From: Phoronis ovalis
Lineage: Eukaryota > Phoronida > Phoronidae
NCBI GenBank assembly: GCA_028565635.1
Contig: JAOXYB010040340.1
Span: 1 to 13,118, forward strand
Direction: 5' to 3'
Length of the DNA: 13,118 bases
How positions within the stretch are numbered: the stretch's first letter is position 1; each line of letters begins with the position of its first letter. A program made the position numbers and the translations under genes. The notes beneath the pieces are model-generated. The model did no database searches and was not told the origin of the DNA. It worked only from the letters and a program-made list of their open reading frames with translations. Of this stretch, positions 9,501 to 13,118 are shown piece by piece.

Positions 9501-12500
9501 ATTTTAGTATTGTTTGTTTTTACTTTAAAAACCAAGGCTGCTGTTATATACTTTTAATCGATCAACCAACTTTTACAATGCCAGCTTTACAATGCCAGTT
9601 ACTTTAATCAGGAATACTGGGTGACTAGGCTGTTTTAATTTAAAGTAAAGAATAATTTATTAATTAAAAGGTAAAAAAGAATAATTTGTTAAAGATTCAG
9701 GTTTAAACATTAACATTATATCTGCTAAAGGTTTAAACATTAATATTATATTTACTAAGTGTTCTAAAGTTTTTAGTATTATAAATTAAAGATATCAACT
9801 TTGCCATGTGTGTTTATTATACGGACTAACTGGCAATGTTTATGAATTACAAATGAATGCTTTATTGGAATAGCAATAAGACAAAATTAATAATAATAGA
9901 AACTTTGTGGATGACATGAAGTGGTGTTTATCTTATCATCCAACTGTTGGGGGCATAGTAGACATGGACCATAGGTACGTATAGTTCATATCAATTACGG
10001 CAACATCTGAATAATTGTTGTCATCAGAAAAAAAAGTTACCTTGAAATTGAAGAGTTTGAAAAGAAATATATCCAAGGATTCTTTTTAATTTTTATTAAT
10101 TTTTTTAAGAAAACACAGCCTACAAAATTATATAGTGTTTTGCAATTTGATTTCTGTAGCAATACCACCAAAAGAATTCTTGCAGCCCTATTGGTTTATG
10201 TACTAATGAAACAGAATAAACATGTCATTTATTTTACAGTTGGTTCCTGGTTCATTTCGCCTTTGCTCTCTGGTGGTGTATCCATGGGAATATTTTTTCT
10301 CGTCCGATATTTTGTGCTAAGCAAGGTAAAATAAATGATAAAATGTGCTGTAGTGTTTGATACACAACCAATTTGCAATTCCATATTGTACAACCAACCT
10401 TGTACTGCAAATTTTGGTTGTTTTTATGTCCATCCACACGGTGGCTGGACATATAGCGTAGTGAAGGCGTTATCACTGTTGGTGTTGTCGTCGTCATCGT
10501 CGTATGTAACACTTTCTGTGTCTCACGATAACAGTTTTACCCGATATGTTGGGACAGATTGATATTCGGGACAGTGTAAAAACATGTCAAACTACAGGTT
10601 GCTTATAATTTTGACCTTGATTACTTGCAATGTGGCCTAATGGCGGCCATGTTTATTCCCGAGAGGGCATGTAACAATGCGTCTATAGCAGTAAAGACGA
10701 AGTACTTCGACATTTTTCATTGTACGTGGTACTTTCTTTGTCGTGCAGTAACTGCTTCAGTTTTTATCCGATCAGTTTCATATTCGGTACAGAGTAAGTA
10801 TAGGTCACAGTCAAAGTGCAGGTTAGATATAATACTGACCCAAATTACTTCCAATATGGCCAACTGGCGGCCATGTTTGTTCCTGAGAGGGCATGTACCA
10901 ATAGGTCTATAGCCGTAATAACGAAGTGCTTCGACAATTAAACAAAATAAACACATTTTCAGGTAAAGATATAAATAACAGAATCAATCTATCCTGAAGA
11001 AAACAATACAAATTTATTCTCAAGAAAAATTTTAACAAAACAAATCTGCTAACAAAGAAGATTTGGTAGCTTAGTAAGGATACAGTCAATATAACATATT
11101 TACTTTTTCTAGGATCGTCCCCTGGAGCCTGGTTTGCGTCTTCTTCCCTTGGCCTATGGTTTCACAGTTGTCGTTAACATCTTTTCTGTATTCTACGAGG
11201 GACCAGAAAGTAAGAATTTGCTCTTTACCATAGGCTTGGTGTTTTCGTTACTGCTACTATTTCCAGATCTGATGCAAATATTTTTGTCTATAAATATGAT
11301 TTTTTAAATAGATTCATGAATAAAATTGGTGTATGTATACATTTTGACTTCAGGTTTTTATGACATGGCTGGAAAATAAAATTTTGCTATTTAGCGCATG
11401 AGACAAATCAGAGTCAATTTCTGTTAACACAGCTAGAACAGCCTCCGTATTTGAAGTAATATTGTCTTAGATGTACTTTTCTGTTATCTTAATTTAGTGC
11501 TCCACTTTGACAAGATTCCGCTATGGGCCACCTTTATCATCAGTTTCGGCACAGGAGCTATTGTGGCTGTCGCCATCCGTATTTGGTTGGTCCCATATCA
11601 GCGTAAAAAAATTCTAGGTATTGATATTAATTTTATCATGATATATTACAAATCAGTGCATGGGTTTGTTATATCTAGAAACGCGTTATTGGCATAGATT
11701 GCTCAGTTATGTAATAGCCCTAAAAGTTACTGCTACGAAGACAAGATAGGAATTTATTTCAAATATAATATTAAAATATCACTGAACTGTCGCATGTAGA
11801 ATCGATTCCAATTTTTGTAGTAGAGCTTGAATACTCAAGAAATTCATTATATATGAATTGTACGTATAAATAGCAGCAACAGGTAATCGTGTTTTAGTAC
11901 AAGTTATAACTTCTTTTATATTATGTTGGTAAAACATTTACTCTTATAATGTAACACAAACCATTATGTGCGTTTATCCAGAGGAGTGTCAATATCAAGT
12001 GGCCAATTCTGGTAGTTTAGAGACTTCACGCCGAGAATCATTCAGTGAAGATCTGCCTGTAAAGAAATGTTTTGACACAGTGGAGTACCATGCTCCACCA
12101 ATGGAAGCGGCCACAGTAGATGGCGGAGCGGGGGACTGTTACTGCTATTCAGGTAGCTCTCCCTTTACATTCATTCCATTCGCATTATTTTTATGGCTGG
12201 TAGATATGTACTTCTCTCTATATGTTTATTATGGCCTTCAACAACAAAGATGCATGGAAGCTGTATCGTTTTTGCATATGGTTTTCATGGGCCGCCTCTT
12301 TTCGGTGGAGTCATTAAAGGTCATTTATTTACCTCGGGAGCCCTTTCCCAGTTCGTAAGAACTGTTTGCCTGAGGGAGACTGTTTAATTACCCAAGGACA
12401 TGGTTTGGGGAAGGAGGAAACTGTAGTACCCGGAGAAAAACTCTCATTTTGGTTTGTTTCCAACAAAATAGTTTGTCCTACGAGATCGCTATAAATACAT

Positions 12501-12932
12501 GTAGTCAAAACCTTGAGTTCGAAATCCATATATGATTAGACACATATCTAAATATGGTTATGCTATCACATAATTTGGTCAACAAACTTATGTTTCCCGT
12601 GCTTTCGTTGCATCTCGTCAATGACAGATTTGGACGTTTTTGGCAGTATAAGCTATACATCAATTTCTGAGTTTTAGGTAATCATTATAGTAAATCTGGC
12701 TCTAAAGGTATCAGCCATTTACTGAGCAGTTCAGTAATAAGTACTGTTCAAAGATTCTTGGAGTCGTGCCTTAAATAGAGCCAAATAATTATCTAAAGAA
12801 GTTTGTATGTATTACATGATTTTTGGTACACATTAATATCTTGTAGGAACAAAACCGATTGAAAGTGGTGAAGTAAACCTTGTACTAGATACTACATCAG
12901 AAAAACAGATAGAAGTGGATGTCAGAATCAAG
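6383..12932 (+). CDS. SLC20: SLC20/PiT-type sodium-dependent phosphate transporter (gene span; 8 coding exons, 3' end outside window)
   Basis: Eight exons, all with GT-AG boundaries and compatible phases, splice to 996 coding bases, or residues 1-332. The family is type III sodium-phosphate cotransporters (SLC20; PiT-1/PiT-2 in vertebrates), which move phosphate with sodium across the plasma membrane. The N-terminal half is complete. It has the GANDVANS signature (residues 27-34), the conserved Glu in IFET (E57), the [10 protein letters not shown] signature (115-124), [10 protein letters not shown] (148-157), and a hydrophobic segment at about 214-240. A hydrophilic stretch from about 241 to 332 fits the large cytoplasmic loop. 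Vertebrate members have about 650-680 residues, so the second half, with the other GANDVSNA-type repeat, lies beyond the window. Intron phases in order are 1, 1, 1, 0, 1, 1, 1, 0. The sequence does not decide between PiT-1 and PiT-2 orthology. Confidence 0.9.
6576..6961. other. Intron 1, 5' part: AT-rich, no gene
   Basis: This is the first part of intron 1, before the LINE fragment. It contains A- and T-rich runs and no recognisable coding frame or RNA gene. The intron as a whole runs from 6576 to 7866. Confidence 0.6.
6962..7763 (-). mobile_element. 3' end of a non-LTR retrotransposon (LINE), antisense in intron 1, decayed
   Basis: On the minus strand the sequence reads toward the C-terminal region found after the reverse transcriptase domain in many CR1/L2-like invertebrate LINEs. 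Visible are a FKQRISDCY block (near 7510-7540), an RRAFARC block (near 7375-7400), then a zinc-knuckle-like NRICTYC followed by VEYHAFFIC (7254-7340). The 3' end shows the compact stem GGGCCGGAGGCC (7000-7011), then an AT-rich run ending in (ATT)n at 6962-6980, a usual LINE tail. The coding frame has at least two stops and a frameshift between the RRAFARC and NRICTYC blocks, so the copy is dead. It is 5'-truncated near 7763, lacking the catalytic reverse transcriptase and endonuclease. The exact clade cannot be named from this fragment. Confidence 0.75.
7867..7968 (+). CDS. SLC20: SLC20 exon 2: extracellular loop with N-glycosylation site
   Basis: The acceptor is TTTCTTAG|GT and the donor TCAG|GTAGG; 102 bases, phase 1 on both sides. 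Residues 65-98 begin [15 protein letters not shown], close to GAKVSETIRKGLIDV in vertebrate PiT (from memory). The sequon N83-G84-T85 falls where vertebrate PiT proteins have NST or NET, the known glycosylation site of PiT-2, so the loop is probably extracellular and glycosylated (inference from the family). The last third, [12 protein letters not shown], enters the third membrane segment. The exon is symmetrical (phase 1-1), so skipping it would keep the frame but remove part of the transport core. Confidence 0.93.
7969..9236. other. Intron 2: AT-rich, no gene
   Basis: The intron is 1.27 kb. It contains a short AT dinucleotide-rich patch around 8605-8640 and TGACCT-type text near 8190-8200, but no coding frame, RNA gene or well-defined repeat that I recognise. 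Confidence 0.6.
9237..9377 (+). CDS. SLC20: SLC20 exon 3: SGTH signature and re-entrant segment
   Basis: The acceptor is TTATTGCCAG|GT and the donor ATTA|GTTAGT; 141 bases, phase 1 on both sides. Residues 99-145 contain [20 protein letters not shown], the second family signature (human proteins have PISGTHCIVGAT), which contributes to the substrate pathway in PiT proteins. WKKLGMI at the end aligns with the WSELIKI / WMELVKI region just before the SWF(V/I)SPLLSG segment, which fixes the donor exactly. In the preceding segment vertebrate proteins read VWQL, whereas this one reads IWLL, replacing a polar Gln with Leu. The apparent ATT-TAG read-through at the exon end shows that the donor, not a longer frame, is used. 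Confidence 0.93.
9572..9599 (+). repeat. 14-bp tandem duplication in intron 3
   Basis: TTTACAATGCCAG occurs twice head to tail (9572-9584 and 9586-9598), followed by C in the first copy and T in the second. A simple local duplication. Confidence 0.9.
9701..9760 (+). repeat. 30-bp tandem duplication in intron 3
   Basis: Two adjacent 30-bp units both start GTTTAAACATTAA (each carries the PmeI-type palindrome GTTTAAAC) and match at about 25 of 30 positions. Probably replication slippage. Confidence 0.85.
10240..10325 (+). CDS. SLC20: SLC20 exon 4: [10 protein letters not shown] membrane segment
   Basis: The acceptor is TTTTACAG|TT and the donor AGCAAG|GTAAAA; 86 bases, entering in phase 1 and leaving in phase 0. 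The first codon is completed by the A at the end of exon 3 (Ile146). Residues 147-174 read [20 protein letters not shown] and then a basic end, matching the WF(V/I)SPLLSG-(I/F)MSG region of vertebrate PiT proteins at the same spacing. This is a hydrophobic membrane segment. The following residues run into the short DPVPNGLR-like loop encoded by exon 5. Confidence 0.93.
10426..10452. repeat. 12-bp-stem hairpin preceding the intron 4 repeat
   Basis: ATGTCCATCCAC (10426-10437) and GTGGCTGGACAT (10441-10452) are inverted copies with one mismatch around a 3-base loop. It lies just upstream of the first repeat unit and may be part of the same dispersed repeat. Confidence 0.7.
10502..10936 (+). repeat. 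Two-copy tandem repeat, about 220-224 bp period
   Basis: Copy 1 (about 10502-10712) and copy 2 (about 10722-10936) align through their whole length. Matching anchors are TGGCGGCCAT at 10641 and 10865, GAGAGGGCATGTA soon after, and the palindrome CGAAGTACTTCG at 10698-10709 with its one-mismatch counterpart at 10922-10933. The copies have drifted considerably. The style fits a dispersed repeat found in tandem in invertebrate introns. I do not know a family name, and no protein is encoded. Confidence 0.85.
11113..11209 (+). CDS. SLC20: SLC20 exon 5: loop and following membrane segment
   Basis: The acceptor is TTTTTCTAG|GAT and the donor GAAA|GTAAG; 97 bases, entering in phase 0 and leaving in phase 1. 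Residues 175-206 read [20 protein letters not shown], then [12 protein letters not shown]. They correspond to the DPVPNGLRALPVFYA, then NLFSIMYTGAP, stretch of vertebrate PiT. The conserved features are the GLR-LP turn and NIFS before the extracellular loop. The exon joins exon 6 through a split Met207. Confidence 0.92.
11498..11617 (+). CDS. SLC20: SLC20 exon 6: last membrane segment before the large loop
   Basis: The acceptor is TTAATTTAG|TG and the donor TTCTAG|GTATTG; 120 bases, phase 1 on both sides. Residues 207-246 read [20 protein letters not shown], followed by a long hydrophobic stretch and a basic end, VPYQRKKIL. This matches LLGFDKLPLW, the membrane segment and the CPRMKRKIE-type basic boundary in vertebrate PiT, where the chain enters the large cytoplasmic loop. 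Reading through the donor gives a short open tail ending at 11697, which is intron. Confidence 0.92.
   Translation, partial: CSTLTRFRYGPPLSSVSAQELLWLSPSVFGWSHISVKKF
11618..11981. other. Intron 6: AT-rich, nothing recognised
   Basis: 364 bp of AT-rich intron with no gene or clear repeat. It ends at GTTTATCCAG. Confidence 0.7.
11982..12152 (+). CDS. SLC20: SLC20 exon 7: start of the large cytoplasmic loop
   Basis: The acceptor is TTATCCAG|AG and the donor TTCAG|GTAGC; 171 bases, phase 1 on both sides. Residues 247-303 are hydrophilic, beginning EECQYQV and including a Ser/Arg-rich patch ([11 protein letters not shown], with RRES as a possible kinase site) and a Cys/Tyr-rich end (DCYCYS). The large intracellular loop of SLC20 proteins is poorly conserved, so homology does not prove this exon. 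The support comes from frame continuity with exon 6, both splice sites, and a composition unlike the surrounding intron. The symmetrical phase would allow in-frame skipping. Confidence 0.75.
12153..12846. other. Intron 7: contains a probable old dispersed repeat
   Basis: 694 bp. The sequence GGAGGAAACTGTAGTACCCG followed by GAGAAAAACTC (12413-12443) resembles the GGAGGAAACCGGAGTACCCG-type text found in many dispersed animal repeats (from memory). Open frames through this stretch in both orientations are not supported by homology or splice structure. Confidence 0.5.
12847..12932 (+). CDS. SLC20: SLC20 exon 8 (predicted): cytoplasmic loop continuation
   Basis: The acceptor is ATCTTGTAG|GA and the donor ATCAAG|GTTTGC; 86 bases, entering in phase 1 and leaving in phase 0. 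Residues 304-332 begin [20 protein letters not shown] and are hydrophilic and acidic, as expected for the large loop. The evidence is the open frame, compatible phase and splice sites only; the loop has no motif to recognise and the donor is weak after its GT. A chance open stretch of this length is possible, so this is the least certain exon. The next exons, and the second transport repeat, lie past the window edge. Confidence 0.6.
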
Positions 12933-13118
12933 GTTTGCAAACACCAAATTTATGAATTTTATTGTTACGGTTCTTTTGGTAAAAGCATGTCTAATCAGTA
13001 AGTTATTCTCTATATCTATGCTTCACCATGTCACCATGAGCACCAGCGCCCCCTGGCGGGAGAATATGGAACTACTTCACGTATTGGATGAAGAGCTTAT
13101 TCATAAAGGCGGTATATA
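12933..13118. other. Start of intron 8 (to window edge)
   Basis: Presumed intron after the GTTTGC donor. It holds a GC-rich block near 13041-13062, unlike the AT-rich flanks; see the CTCF-like motif. An open frame runs from 13036 to the edge, but nothing ties it to the transporter. Confidence 0.5.
13046..13059 (-). promoter_or_regulatory. CTCF-like core motif
   Basis: The reverse complement of this stretch is CCGCCAGGGGGCGC, which fits the core of the bilaterian CTCF insulator-protein motif (commonly CCACCAGGGGGCGC). It stands out in AT-rich intron sequence. Motif presence alone does not show binding, and the same GC-rich core also occurs inside some dispersed repeats, so occupancy is inference. 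Confidence 0.4.

Larger units (their letters stand above)
9378..10239. other. Intron 3: AT-rich with short tandem duplications
   Basis: Two local duplications are visible: a 14-bp pair at 9572-9585/9586-9599 (TTTACAATGCCAG core) and a 30-bp pair at 9701-9730/9731-9760 with about five differences. There is also a repeated AAAGAATAATTT around 9647 and 9676. No gene or RNA is recognised. Confidence 0.7.
10326..11112. other. Intron 4: contains a two-copy 224-bp repeat
   Basis: The intron of 787 bp is less AT-rich than its neighbours in the middle, because most of it is the repeat pair annotated separately. The final 170 bp are ordinary AT-rich intron. Open frames on both strands here are shadows of the repeat, without recognisable motifs. 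Confidence 0.6.

Noticed and set aside
10140-10334. Open frame running into exon 4 from the intron
   Set aside because: The part before 10240 has no family similarity and a good splice acceptor separates it. The 9377/10240 junction restores the SLC20 alignment exactly.
10335-10956. Several open frames of 75-95 codons on both strands in intron 4
   Set aside because: They fall in the two-copy repeat, have no motif, and the two copies do not preserve a common frame in any obvious way.
12153-12387. Extension of exon 7 into a 130-codon open frame, and an overlapping 64-codon frame
   Set aside because: A good donor follows TTCAG at 12152, and the sequence beyond it becomes hydrophobic and repeat-like rather than loop-like.
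13036-13118. Open frame to the window edge, possible next loop exon (for example starting after the AG at 13061-13062)
   Set aside because: Phase 0 continuation is possible there and the residues are hydrophilic, but the acceptor is poor and it overlaps the GC-rich CTCF-like or repeat block. Not enough support to call.

Overview
The window is animal nuclear DNA, not bacterial. It is AT-rich, has GT-AG introns and AATAAA signals, and carries dispersed repeats and a decayed LINE. The only recognisable genes belong to the SLC20 (PiT) sodium-phosphate cotransporter family. The repeat style suggests a marine invertebrate. My guess is an echinoderm- or hemichordate-like genome, with mollusc not excluded; the phylum cannot be settled from this sequence.

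Layout. Bases 1-84 are the last coding exon of one SLC20 gene on the plus strand, followed by its 3' region. Bases about 85-6382 are a 6.3 kb intergenic stretch filled with repeats: a TGACCT-rich degenerate repeat (about 2100-2830), two other low-complexity dispersed repeats flanking a 0.45 kb foldback element (3116-3566), a 16-bp tandem array (5077-5170), and a perfect 35-bp hairpin bounded by 11-bp direct repeats (5170-5264). A second SLC20 gene starts at 6383, also on the plus strand, and runs off the right edge. Eight coding exons (6383-6575, 7867-7968, 9237-9377, 10240-10325, 11113-11209, 11498-11617, 11982-12152, 12847-12932) join in one frame to give residues 1-332. This is the N-terminal transport half plus the start of the large cytoplasmic loop; the C-terminal half lies beyond the window.

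The introns of the second gene carry an antisense, frameshifted 3' end of a non-LTR retrotransposon (about 6960-7763), a pair of 224-bp-period repeats (10502-10936), short tandem duplications, and a CTCF-like motif (13046-13059). The two genes form a head-to-tail tandem pair of phosphate transporters. Both products would sit in the plasma membrane and import inorganic phosphate with sodium. I found no evidence for an RNA gene, CRISPR array, operon or other novel multi-gene system. The most unusual structures are the related foldback elements in the spacer.
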